From: Mycobacterium scrofulaceum
GTDB lineage: Bacteria > Actinomycetota > Actinomycetes > Mycobacteriales > Mycobacteriaceae
Assembly: GCF_002086735.1 (NCBI RefSeq)
Contig: NZ_MVIJ01000001.1
Location: 248,001 to 312,000 of the forward strand
Direction of reading: 5' to 3'
DNA length: 64,000 nt
Positions within the stretch are counted from its first letter, which is position 1, and each line of letters opens with the position of its first letter. Shown here in pieces: positions 27,032-35,222 of the stretch. The notes below the pieces were generated by a model, which was given only the letters and a program-made list of their open reading frames with translations, was not told the DNA's origin and did no database searches. Both the position numbers and the translations under genes were made by a program.

Positions 27032-28185
27032 CGACGATGGATTACGACCTCGGCGACGACGCCGCGCAGCTGCGAAACCACCTGCGCGAGCTGGTGGCCC
27101 ATCACATTCCCGCCGAGTTCCTCGGGGCCTGCACCGAGAACCCCCGTGATCTCGCCACCACCGAGACGTTCTGCAAACTGCTGGCCGCCGAGGGCCTGCT
27201 GGCGCTGGCCTGGCCGAAAGAGCATGGCGGCGGCGGCGGTTCGGTGTGGCAGCAGACGGTGCTGCGGGAGGAGATGTGGGCCCAGCACGAGCCCCGCGGT
27301 CCCCAGTACATGGGGATCAACTGGGTGGGCCCCGCGCTGATGCGATACGGAACGGCCGAACAGAAGGCCAAGCACCTGGCTGCCATCGCCGCCGGCGACG
27401 TCATCTGGTGTCAGGGCTTTTCCGAGCCCGAGGCCGGCACCGACCTGGCCTCGCTGCGCACCCGCGCCGTACCGGACGGGCACGGTTGGCGCATCACCGG
27501 GCAGAAGGTGTGGACGTCGTACGCGCTGATGGCGTCCTGGTGTGTGCTGGCGGCGTGCACCGACCCCGAGGCCCCGAAACCCAAGCGACTCACCCTTTTT
27601 CTGATTCCGATGGACCGGCCCGGCTTCACCGTCCGGCCGATCGGGTCGATGCTGGGACCGCACCACCTCAACGAGATGTTCCTGGACGACGTGCAGGCGT
27701 TCCCCGGCGACGTCCTCGGGGAGGTCGGCGACGGCTGGCGCGTCATGCGCGAAGCGCTGGCGTTCGAGCGGGTGGGCATCGCCCGGTACGCGCGGTGTGA
27801 GTCGCTGCTCGAGCGGATGCGCGCCCTGCTCGGCGACGACTGGGACGCGCTGCCGGAATCGCTTCGCTCGCGGTGGGTGCGGGCGCTCGTCGATCTGCGG
27901 GTGGCCCGGCTGCTGGCCTATCGGGCGGTATCGCTGCAGGACGACCCGGCGGCCGGCGCGGCCGCGAGCGCGGCCCGCATCGCCACCACCACATGCGACC
28001 AGCAGGTCGCCGAACTGCTTTTCGACGTGCTGGGCCCGGTCGCGCTGGACAGCGGCACCGGGGCGGCACTGCACGGGGCGATCGAAGACCATTGGCGTTA
28101 CGCACAGGCGGCCACCGTGGCATCGGGCACCATCGAAGTGCAGAAGATGTTGGTGGCCCGGGACGTGTTGGGAGAACACCGGTGA
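27028..28185 (+). CDS. Acyl-CoA dehydrogenase, alpha-type subunit
   Basis: Protein of 385 residues with GFSEPEAGTDLASLRT, ITGQKVWTSYA and an ending SGTIEVQKMLVARDVLGEH. FAD-dependent oxidation of an acyl-CoA. It starts with an ATGA overlap with the upstream gene and ends with a GTGA overlap into the next, so it most likely pairs with the 311-residue product downstream. Confidence 0.9.
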   Translation: MTTMDYDLGDDAAQLRNHLRELVAHHIPAEFLGACTENPRDLATTETFCKLLAAEGLLALAWPKEHGGGGGSVWQQTVLREEMWAQHEPRGPQYMGINWVGPALMRYGTAEQKAKHLAAIAAGDVIWCQGFSEPEAGTDLASLRTRAVPDGHGWRITGQKVWTSYALMASWCVLAACTDPEAPKPKRLTLFLIPMDRPGFTVRPIGSMLGPHHLNEMFLDDVQAFPGDVLGEVGDGWRVMREALAFERVGIARYARCESLLERMRALLGDDWDALPESLRSRWVRALVDLRVARLLAYRAVSLQDDPAAGAAASAARIATTTCDQQVAELLFDVLGPVALDSGTGAALHGAIEDHWRYAQAATVASGTIEVQKMLVARDVLGEHR

Positions 28186-29117
28186 AAACCGATTTGCCAC
28201 AAGACATCAGCGATTTCGCCTCGGTCGCCGCCAAGCGGCTGGCCCGGCTGGGCGGGCCACAGGCGGCGTTGCGCGCCGAGACCGACGACGGCGTCCGGGA
28301 CGCCGCGCGCACGGCGCTGAGTGAGGTCGGCGCGTTCGAGCTCGATGTCCGGTCGGCGCCCGATGACCTGCTGGCCGCCGCCGTGCTGTGCCGGGCCGCC
28401 GGCGCAACCGTGTTGCCCTATCCCCTCGTCGAAGAGTTGTTGGCGATCGACGGCGCCCGCCTGGCCCTGGTCAACCCCGAGGCACCCCGCATCGACCACG
28501 GCGACCTGCCCGGTGATTGGGTCGCCGCCGACGTGGACGGCACCCGGTACCACCCGCGGCCGGGGTCGCGGACCGCCGCCAAACTCGGGCCGTTCCTGGT
28601 GCCCGCTGCCCTCGGCGCACCCGATGGGAGCATTCCGGCCGGCGACGTTAGCCTTCACCTCGTGCTGGGATCATGGCGGATTCTGGGATCGGTGCAGCAG
28701 GCGCTGCAGGTGGTCACCGATCACGTGCGCGCCCGCATCCAGTTCGGTAAGCCGCTGGCGGATTTCCAGGCCGTCAGGTTCGCCGTCGCCGAGGCCGCCG
28801 TCGCGGTACGCGGGCTGCACGAATTGGCCAAATTCACCGTCTGCCGTCCGGAATCCCTGCCGACGGCGATTCGTTCGGCGGACGCACTCGTGTTGCGGCT
28901 CAAGGCATCCGACACCGCGCGGCAGGTGTTGCGCACCTCGCACCAACTGCTCGGCGCCCTGGGCTTCTGCGATGAGTCCGACGTCAGCGTGCTGGATCGG
29001 CACACCCAGCCGCTCATCCGCCTGCCGCTGGGTACCGAGGCGCTCGCGTTGCGCCTGATCCCCGGCGTCCCGGACGGCTCCTTCGAGACACTGTTCAGCG
29101 GGCCGGTATCGGCATGA
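28182..29117 (+). CDS. Acyl-CoA dehydrogenase, short beta-type subunit
   Basis: Protein of 311 residues from the GTG at 28182 (VKTDLPQDISDFASVA), which overlaps the upstream stop. It has the C-terminal dehydrogenase helices (VRARIQFGKPLADFQAVRFAVAEA; SHQLLGALGFCDESD) but lacks the SEPxAGSD motif and part of the N-terminal domain, and the usual WEHD segment has become CDESD. Such shortened paralogues are known as partner subunits in mycobacterial acyl-CoA dehydrogenases. It may have no independent activity. Confidence 0.85.
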   Translation: MKTDLPQDISDFASVAAKRLARLGGPQAALRAETDDGVRDAARTALSEVGAFELDVRSAPDDLLAAAVLCRAAGATVLPYPLVEELLAIDGARLALVNPEAPRIDHGDLPGDWVAADVDGTRYHPRPGSRTAAKLGPFLVPAALGAPDGSIPAGDVSLHLVLGSWRILGSVQQALQVVTDHVRARIQFGKPLADFQAVRFAVAEAAVAVRGLHELAKFTVCRPESLPTAIRSADALVLRLKASDTARQVLRTSHQLLGALGFCDESDVSVLDRHTQPLIRLPLGTEALALRLIPGVPDGSFETLFSGPVSA

Positions 29118-29166
29118 CGCGCGCCGTCGACGATGCAGAACAAAGTGATGGGGAGGAGCGGCGCTG

Positions 29167-30666
29167 ATGAGCACCGAACCGATCGCGGCCGAGGGGACGG
29201 CCAACCCGTTAGCCGACGGGATCCCGTTCGGGGCCAAGCTTCAAGAGCTCGCCGAGCAGCGTCCCGGTGACGTCGGGGTGACCGTCGTCGCCCTGGACGG
29301 CACCGCGCAGTCTCTGACATTCGGTGAGCTCGACGCCCGCGCCAACCAATGGGGCCGCGCGTTGGCCGCGAACGGCGCCGAGATCGGTTCCCTTGTCGCG
29401 CTGGCGATCCCCAACTCGGTGCACCTGGTGCTGGCCACGCTGGGGTGCTGGAAGATCGGCGCGGTTCCCGTCCCCATGCACTGGGACCTGCCCGAGTGGG
29501 AACGCGACAGGGTACGCGAAGTGATCGATCCCGTCGTCGTCGTCAACGAGGCGAACCGGTGGCGGCTCGAGGAACAGGCGGCGGGCGAGCCCGCCGATGC
29601 CCTGCCGGAGGCCGTCTCCCCCAACGTCAACGGCATCTGCAGCAGCGGGTCGACCGGCGTGCCGAAGGTGATCCTCAGCCTGGCGCCGTCGCTGTGGACC
29701 CCCCAGCACGGCGAGCCGTTCCTGTCGAACTGGACGCCGGTCGCTCAGCCGCAGACCATCATGGTGCCCGCGCCGATGTACCACACCAACGGCTTCGCCA
29801 CGCTCTTCTTCCTGCTGGCGGGCGACCATTTGGTGATACTCGAAAAGTTCGATTCCGCATTGGCTTTGGATGTCATCGAGCGCTTCCGGGTCACCAACTT
29901 CACGGCCACGCCCACGATGCTGGCGCGAATCGCCGCCCGGCCCGACGTCCGGCGGCGCGACCTGTCCAGCATCGTGTTCATCCTGCAGGGCGCCGCCGTG
30001 ATGCCGCCGTCGCTCATGCACACCTGGTTCGAACTCTTGAGCCCCGAACAGGTCGTGTCGGCATACGGCATGACGGAGAACCTTGGGCTCACCGCCCTGC
30101 GCGGCGACGAGTGGCTCGCGCATCCGGGCAGTGTCGGCCGCGGCTTCCGGGAAACGGAGGTGCGGATTCTCGACGCCGGCGCGAGACAGCTTGGCCCCGG
30201 GGAGCACGGCGAGATCTACCTGCGCGCACCGATGAGCGCGGGATCCCGCTATGTCGGCGGCGCCGCGCCGCTGCCGACGACCGACGACGGCTTTCGCTCC
30301 GCCGGCGACATCGGCTACCTGGACGAGGACGGCTACCTCTACATCGTCGACCGCCGCGTCGACATGATCGTCACCGGCGGCGCGAACGTGTTTCCGGCGG
30401 AAGTGGAATCGGCCTTGGCCGGCCATCCCGGGATCGCCGATGTCGTCGTCATCGGCTTGGCCGACCCGCAATGGGGCCGCCGGGTGCACGCGGTGGTGCA
30501 GCTGGCCGACGGCGCGGCGCTCACCGAAGACGACGTGGTCGAGTACGCGAAAAACCGGCTGGCCCACTACAAGGCGCCCAAAACCGTCGAGTTCGTCGAC
30601 GCGATTCCCCGCACCGCGGCGACCAAGGTCAATCGCTCGGCGATGATCGAGGCCCGGGGCGGCTGA
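29167..30666 (+). CDS. AMP-dependent acyl-CoA synthetase/ligase
   Basis: Protein of 499 residues. P-loop-like CSSGSTGVPKV, YGMTENL, SAGDIGYLDEDGYLYIVDRRVD and the catalytic lysine in TAATKVNRSAM. It forms an acyl-CoA from a free acid and ATP. GGGGAGGAG lies 8 bases upstream of the ATG. Last gene of the four-dehydrogenase operon (49-bp gap), so it probably supplies their substrate. Confidence 0.92.
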   Translation: MSTEPIAAEGTANPLADGIPFGAKLQELAEQRPGDVGVTVVALDGTAQSLTFGELDARANQWGRALAANGAEIGSLVALAIPNSVHLVLATLGCWKIGAVPVPMHWDLPEWERDRVREVIDPVVVVNEANRWRLEEQAAGEPADALPEAVSPNVNGICSSGSTGVPKVILSLAPSLWTPQHGEPFLSNWTPVAQPQTIMVPAPMYHTNGFATLFFLLAGDHLVILEKFDSALALDVIERFRVTNFTATPTMLARIAARPDVRRRDLSSIVFILQGAAVMPPSLMHTWFELLSPEQVVSAYGMTENLGLTALRGDEWLAHPGSVGRGFRETEVRILDAGARQLGPGEHGEIYLRAPMSAGSRYVGGAAPLPTTDDGFRSAGDIGYLDEDGYLYIVDRRVDMIVTGGANVFPAEVESALAGHPGIADVVVIGLADPQWGRRVHAVVQLADGAALTEDDVVEYAKNRLAHYKAPKTVEFVDAIPRTAATKVNRSAMIEARGG

Positions 30667-30680
30667 CGGGGCCGGACTTC

Positions 30681-31088
30681 TCAGCCGACGGCGGTGATTC
30701 CGCTGTTGGAGATCGTGAACCCCCGACCCGATACGACGGTGCACGTCACGCCGGCGGTCTCCGACCGGCAGGTGAACGGGCCGGCGCCCTTCGCCTCGCC
30801 ATAGCCGAGAGTCGGGGTGCCCTCCGGCGGGTTGGCCAGGCAGCTTTCGCCGGCGCAGCGCGACAGCGCCCCTGCGGGATCCATAGTCACCGACTGCGGC
30901 GGCACGATGCTGAAGCAGAACGCCGAGTCGGGGATGCCCCTGCGCTGGTAATCGATCTCGCAGCTGATGTTGCGCGACGGCGACAGGAAGGCCACGTAGT
31001 TGTCCGGGCCCGCGGCGGCCGGCGGCACCAACAAGACGATCCCGACACCGAGCACGATTGCTGTGGCAGGCAGCGCTTTTCTCAACAC
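30681..31088 (-). CDS. Small secreted protein, DUF6636-like (tentative)
   Basis: Protein of 135 residues with an N-terminal signal peptide (hydrophobic residues 7-22, cleavage near PPAAAG). The mature part has six cysteines, probably in disulfides, and the pattern NISCEI ... GPFTCRSETAGVTCTV ... GRGFTISNSGI seen in uncharacterised mycobacterial exported proteins. Function unknown. It follows the TauD gene on the same strand (39-bp gap) and is convergent with the CoA ligase. Confidence 0.8.
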   Translation of the reverse strand: MLRKALPATAIVLGVGIVLLVPPAAAGPDNYVAFLSPSRNISCEIDYQRRGIPDSAFCFSIVPPQSVTMDPAGALSRCAGESCLANPPEGTPTLGYGEAKGAGPFTCRSETAGVTCTVVSGRGFTISNSGITAVG

Positions 31089-31127
31089 ATGCCAACCGTG
31101 CCACAGCGGGGCAATCGGCGGACCGAT

Positions 31128-31973
31128 TTACCGGATCGGTTCGTCGCCGAGCACGGTCGTGCGCAGCATCTCCCGCTGCGAGTCGGGATCGTAGGGGGCC
31201 GCGCGGTGGAGCACTCCGCGGTTGTCCCAGATGACTGTGTCCCCAACCGACCATTTGTGGCTGTACACCTTGCCCGCACCCGTGGCCCGCTCGAGAAGTT
31301 CGTCGAGGAGCGCGCGGCCCTCGTCGAGGTCCATGCCCACTACGTAGTCGGCCGACGCGCCCAGCACCAGCGACTTGCGGCCGCTGCGGTGCGTCCACAC
31401 CAACGGGTGTTCATGGGTGCTCCGGGACCGCCAGCGGGCCACCTGCTCCGGACCGGCGTCGGGGTGGGCGCGCCGCTGCGATGCCTCCAGGGAGTGCACC
31501 ACGCGCAGCGAGTCGAAGCGGCGCTTCTCGTCGTCGGTCAGTCCCTCATAGGCGGCGTAGGAGTTAGCGAATTCTGTCTCGCCGCCCCAGTCGGCGACGT
31601 GCACGGCGGACAGCACGGTGGCCTTCTGCGGGCACGCGTCGTCGAGCGGCGTGCAGCCATCGATGTGCCAGTCGAACGTGGCCTTCAAGATTTCCGCCGA
31701 GGAGTTCTTGGCCGGGTTCAGCGAGATCGGATAGATGCCGGCGACCGGGTGATGGCCGTCGGCGGAGTGATCGACCTCGCCCAGCAGACGACAGAAACCG
31801 ACCTGGACCTCCGGGTCGAGCCGCAGACCGCGGAACACCAGAACCCCGTTGTCCTCCAACGCATCCAGGACCGCCGCACCCATCGGGTCGTCGGGGCCCA
31901 GGCGCGCCGGGTCGAGGCCGGTGACTTCCGCGCCGACGGACGCGGTGAGCTTGGTGATGGTGAGCAGACTCAT
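31128..31973 (-). CDS. TauD/TfdA-type Fe(II)/2-oxoglutarate dioxygenase
   Basis: Protein of 281 residues. The iron site is WHIDG (HxD) with the distal histidine in LHRAAPYDPDSQRE, whose Arg would bind 2-oxoglutarate. It hydroxylates or cleaves a small organic substrate. The ATG at 31973 has AAGGA 7 bases upstream; a slightly longer in-frame start lacks this. Downstream end of the Rieske operon (34-bp gap). Confidence 0.88.
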   Translation of the reverse strand: MSLLTITKLTASVGAEVTGLDPARLGPDDPMGAAVLDALEDNGVLVFRGLRLDPEVQVGFCRLLGEVDHSADGHHPVAGIYPISLNPAKNSSAEILKATFDWHIDGCTPLDDACPQKATVLSAVHVADWGGETEFANSYAAYEGLTDDEKRRFDSLRVVHSLEASQRRAHPDAGPEQVARWRSRSTHEHPLVWTHRSGRKSLVLGASADYVVGMDLDEGRALLDELLERATGAGKVYSHKWSVGDTVIWDNRGVLHRAAPYDPDSQREMLRTTVLGDEPIR

Positions 31974-32007
31974 GGACCTGTCCTTCCTACTCAACGCCCG
32001 GGTTCCC

Positions 32008-32343
32008 TCAGGGCGTCGGCTCGACGGTGCGGGTCATGACCGCGTCAGCCGCGCTGACGGGCGCCGGTTGGTGCATGATCTCCACCGCCATCGCGACCAT
32101 GATCACCGAATAGATCATCTGCAGCAGGTTGAGCGCGTCGTCGGGCAGGTCGTCGAGCGGGAACTTGTCGCAGTACTCGATGGCCTCCTCGAGCCGCGGG
32201 AAGAACGCATCGTAGAACTCGTGCATCTCGGGCATCGTGCTGGCGAGCCGGGCGTTCCATCGTTCGGTTTCGGTTGCCAGACACCACTTGTGGGCATAGC
32301 TCTCGAGTTCGGCGAACGCGGTGGGCAGCATGGCATCCGTCAT
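32008..32343 (-). CDS. 111-residue Rieske-associated protein, copy 1
   Basis: Small acidic, probably helical protein of 111 residues and unknown function. It is a paralogue of the 36468-36803 product: both have MLP near the N-terminus, ERW/ERY, RLASTM, FYDA, YCDKF, LDDLPDD and LNLL/LNLM followed by a hydrophobic segment. Both are 336 bp and each directly follows a Rieske oxygenase gene; here the gap is 4 bp. The pairing suggests an accessory or small subunit in place of the usual oxygenase beta subunit. No catalytic motif is seen. Confidence 0.85.
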   Translation of the reverse strand: MTDAMLPTAFAELESYAHKWCLATETERWNARLASTMPEMHEFYDAFFPRLEEAIEYCDKFPLDDLPDDALNLLQMIYSVIMVAMAVEIMHQPAPVSAADAVMTRTVEPTP

Positions 32344-32347
32344 CGGG

Positions 32348-33610
32348 TCACACTCCCGCCGAGGCGCGTTCGCGCCGGTAGGCGTCGACCCAGTCGACGA
32401 CGACCTTGTGCAGGTGCCGTACCAGGATTTCCTGGTCGTTGAGTGGAAACCCATCGACGATGCCGTATTCGAGGGCTGCCTGCGTGCCACCGAGCATTCC
32501 CGCGTCCTGCAAGGCAAACTCCTTGAGCACCACCGACGCCACCTCGTGCTCGATCCGTTCGCGCACGTTGCGGGCGGGGTGAAAGTACGTATACGCCTCG
32601 AAGCGATGCGTGTTGTGCGAGGTGGGCCAATACCGGTAGAGCAGATACCAGCCGCCGTAGATCAATACCTCGATGTTGGGGAAGATCTGGAAATTGCTGA
32701 TGCCCCAGGGCTCGATGCCGCCCGGGTTGACACCTGCCGGTAGCGCACCGATATCCGGTGTGCGCCACGGGCCGACCAGTCCGCTCTGCGTGGCGCGCTC
32801 GATCGGGTACATGTACTCCGGCGGCAGCAGCCAGCGCCGCCGCCCGGCGGTCGACACCAGCCGGTGTGGGCCGTCGAGCTGGAAGTGCCCACAGGTGAAC
32901 CCGGCGTTCGCGTCGCGCACGTCCGGCGGCACCTGTTGCGGATGCAGGGAAGGTACGTGGTAGTACTCCTGAAACGCGTCGGCGAAGATCTTCCAGTTGC
33001 TGTTGTTGTGCGCCACCCACGCGTAGCGCTCGGTCAGTTTGTCGAAGGGGTAGCCGTCGAGACCGGTGACCATGGGCCCGAGGAATTCCCGCAGGCTCTG
33101 CCGGGGTTCAGCGTCGAGGTTGATGAAGACGAACCCGTTCCAGACGTCACAGTGCACGGGCCGCAGTCCGTACTCGGACGGGGCGAGGTCGAAGAATTCC
33201 GCCTCCTGCTGCACGAATGTCAAGGTGCCCTCGAGGTCATAGCGCCACCCGTGGTACTTGCAGGTGAACTGCCGGCAGGTGCCTCGGGTCTCTTCGGCGG
33301 GAAAGTCGTTCCACACCAGCTTGTTTCCCCGGTGACGGCAGACGTTGTAGAAGGCGCGGATGCGCTCGTCTCGACCCTTCACCAGAATGACCGAACTCCC
33401 GACCACCTCGATCTCTTTGGTGAGGTAGCTGCCGACGCGCGGCAATTCCTCGACCCTGGCGACGTTGAGCCAGGCGCGCTTGAAGATCGCCTCGCGTTCG
33501 AGTTCGTAGAACACCGGCGAGGTGGAATCGCCGAATGACACCGGGGCCGTGCCCAGTTCCGGATAGTGCTCGGTCCAGGAACCCTCCGCGGGCCTGCCCG
33601 ACCGCGTCAT
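32348..33610 (-). CDS. Rieske non-haem iron oxygenase, alpha subunit (copy 1)
   Basis: Protein of 420 residues. Rieske ligands in VCRHRGNKLVW and FTCKYHGWRYD; catalytic iron ligands in DAFQEYYHVPSLH. Highly similar along its length to the 36800 product (shared TQQ-like TFVQQE, EFLGPM, YRYWPTS/YHYWPTS). The ATG at 33610 follows GGAGGTTGAG. Electrons may come from the 2Fe-2S ferredoxin encoded at 34385; no reductase gene is present in this operon. Confidence 0.92.
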   Translation of the reverse strand: MTRSGRPAEGSWTEHYPELGTAPVSFGDSTSPVFYELEREAIFKRAWLNVARVEELPRVGSYLTKEIEVVGSSVILVKGRDERIRAFYNVCRHRGNKLVWNDFPAEETRGTCRQFTCKYHGWRYDLEGTLTFVQQEAEFFDLAPSEYGLRPVHCDVWNGFVFINLDAEPRQSLREFLGPMVTGLDGYPFDKLTERYAWVAHNNSNWKIFADAFQEYYHVPSLHPQQVPPDVRDANAGFTCGHFQLDGPHRLVSTAGRRRWLLPPEYMYPIERATQSGLVGPWRTPDIGALPAGVNPGGIEPWGISNFQIFPNIEVLIYGGWYLLYRYWPTSHNTHRFEAYTYFHPARNVRERIEHEVASVVLKEFALQDAGMLGGTQAALEYGIVDGFPLNDQEILVRHLHKVVVDWVDAYRRERASAGV

Positions 33611-33629
33611 CTCAACCTCCTGCCCGGCG

Positions 33630-34373
33630 TCACAGCACCGCACCGCCGTTGACGCCCAAGACCTGACCGGTGATGAACCTGGCCTCCTCCGAGCACAGGA
33701 ATCCCACCGCCGCGGCGACGTCCGCACCGGTGCCCAGGTAGCCCAGCGGAATGTTGGCGGCGATCTGCTCGTTGGACGGCAGATATCCGGCGGCCTGACC
33801 CCGATGCTGCATCGGCGTCTCGATCCCCGACGGCGGAATGTTGTTGACCGTGATCCCGTGCGTCGCGTACTCGCGCGCGAGCGACTTGGTCAAGGTGATC
33901 ACCCCGCCTTTGGATGCGGCATAGTGGGCGGCGAAGGGCGAACCGCGCTGAGCGCTCGATGACGAGATCATCACGATCCTGCCCCATTTCGCGTCGACCA
34001 TGTCCGGGAGCGCGAGTTGGCAACAATGGAAGGTGCCGGTCAGGTTGACCTCGACGATACGGGCCCAGGATTCGGCGGTGATGTCGGCGAAAGCCGCGAA
34101 ATCGAAGAGCCCGGCACTGGTCACCAACACCGTCACGGCGCCCAGTTCGCTGCGGACCTTGGCGAAACTCTGCTCGAGGGCCGGCCGGTCGGTCACATCG
34201 GCACTCACGCCGATCGCCGTGACGCCCTCGGCCCGCAGGTCCTCGGTGACACGTTGCGCCGCCGGCTCGTCGACGTCGAGAACCGCGACCTTGTGCCCGC
34301 GCCGCCCCAGCTCATGGCAGGTGGCTTCGCCCATGCCCGAGGCCCCACCCGTTACCACGGCGACCCGGCTCAT
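33630..34373 (-). CDS. Short-chain dehydrogenase/reductase (SDR)
   Basis: Protein of 247 residues. VVTGGASGMGEA cofactor loop, ISSSSAQRG, YAASKGG catalytic motif, and FITGQVLGVNGGA at the C-terminus. Perhaps oxidises the diol or alcohol formed by the oxygenases. The ATG at 34373 has GGAG 5 bases upstream; an alternative GTG at 34388 overlaps the ferredoxin stop. Confidence 0.9.
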   Translation of the reverse strand: MSRVAVVTGGASGMGEATCHELGRRGHKVAVLDVDEPAAQRVTEDLRAEGVTAIGVSADVTDRPALEQSFAKVRSELGAVTVLVTSAGLFDFAAFADITAESWARIVEVNLTGTFHCCQLALPDMVDAKWGRIVMISSSSAQRGSPFAAHYAASKGGVITLTKSLAREYATHGITVNNIPPSGIETPMQHRGQAAGYLPSNEQIAANIPLGYLGTGADVAAAVGFLCSEEARFITGQVLGVNGGAVL

Positions 34374-34384
34374 CGAAGCTCCAT

Positions 34385-34714
34385 TCACTCGTAGACCACA
34401 CGCACCGCGCGGCTCGTCGGCAGCGCCTGGCAGGTCAGCACCCAGCCGTCGCCGACCTCGTCCTCGTCGAGCGCGTCGTTGTTGAGCATCCGGGCGCTTC
34501 CCTGTGTCAGCCTCGCCATACAGGTTGCGCAGGAGCCGGTTTCACAGGAAGACGGTGCGGCCAGACCCGCCATGCGGGCGGTCTGCAACAACGTGTCGCC
34601 GGCGTTATAGGACACCGTGATGGTGCGCCGGTCCAGTTCGATGGTCACTTCCTCCGTCACGTCCCCAACCTGCTCAGGCGACTCCGCCCCGGTGGTCGCG
34701 GTGGGTTCTGACAT
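34385..34714 (-). CDS. Plant-type 2Fe-2S ferredoxin
   Basis: Protein of 109 residues with ligands in CETGSCATC (Cx4CxxC) and the later LTCQA. It begins with an acidic extension of about 25 residues. It likely carries electrons to the two Rieske oxygenases of this operon. The start ATG (MSEPTATT) is only 9 bases downstream of a GATATT -10 hexamer, so the mRNA is leaderless or nearly so. The start is also adjacent to GGGAG with no spacing. Confidence 0.92.
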   Translation of the reverse strand: MSEPTATTGAESPEQVGDVTEEVTIELDRRTITVSYNAGDTLLQTARMAGLAAPSSCETGSCATCMARLTQGSARMLNNDALDEDEVGDGWVLTCQALPTSRAVRVVYE

Positions 34715-34722
34715 CTCCCGAA

Positions 34723-34758
34723 GAATATCAACTACTTGTCATTAATATCAAGTACTAG
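34723..34758 (-). promoter_or_regulatory. Ferredoxin-SDR-Rieske promoter with direct TTGATATT repeats
   Basis: Read on the minus strand: AGTACTTGATATT and AGTAGTTGATATT are direct repeats 20 bp apart. The first TTGATA fits a -35 and the second GATATT a -10 with a 16-bp spacer. The same DNA forms an inverted repeat ACTACTTG (34731-34738) / CAAGTACT (34749-34756). CAAGTAGTTGATATT is identical to 38198-38212 upstream of the aldehyde dehydrogenase. Probably the operator of the MarR protein encoded next door. Confidence 0.65.
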
Positions 34759-34769
34759 AGATCCGCCGG

Positions 34770-35222
34770 TCAGGTCTCCACGTGATCGTTGAAAAGCTCG
34801 TGGCCCGTGCCCTTTTCCACCACGCGGCCCAGCAGTTCACGCAGCGTCCGCTGCTCCTGCACGGTGAGGACGCCGAACACCTCCTCGTGCGCGGCGATCG
34901 CATCGTTGACGACCGTTGCGGCCACGTTGCGCCCCTCCCCCGTGAGGTAGGCTCGCAGAATCCGCCCATGCTGGGGGTCTCGCTTCCTTTCCACCAGGCC
35001 GCGACGTTCCAGGGCGGTGAGCGCGAGTTGAACCCCCTGCGGGCTGATCAGCAGTCGTCGGGCGAGTTCGGCACCGGAAAGGCCTGGCTCGTTCGCAAGT
35101 TGGCGTAACACGCCGATCTGGGCGGTGCTCACGCCGTGCACGCGCATCGCGTCGTTGATGGTGGTCAGCGAGTAATAGAACGCCTGCTTGAGCAGCCACA
35201 GAAGGTTATCGGTGAGTTCCAT
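34770..35222 (-). CDS. MarR-family transcriptional regulator
   Basis: Protein of 150 residues. Winged helix seen in QIGVLRQLANEPGLSGAELA, RRLLISPQGVQLALTALERR and wing GLVERKRDPQHGRILRAYLT. These proteins usually repress and respond to small aromatic ligands. Its start overlaps the end of the amidohydrolase gene by 17 bp, so it is co-transcribed with the upstream Rieske genes; the next promoter 12 bp downstream of its stop has a dyad it could bind. Confidence 0.92.
   Translation of the reverse strand: MELTDNLLWLLKQAFYYSLTTINDAMRVHGVSTAQIGVLRQLANEPGLSGAELARRLLISPQGVQLALTALERRGLVERKRDPQHGRILRAYLTGEGRNVAATVVNDAIAAHEEVFGVLTVQEQRTLRELLGRVVEKGTGHELFNDHVET

Noticed and set aside
29349..32039. An 896-codon plus-strand frame across the CoA ligase, secreted protein and TauD genes
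   Set aside because: It runs over three genes with recognised products on both strands and its translation has no known motif; it is a high-GC shadow frame.
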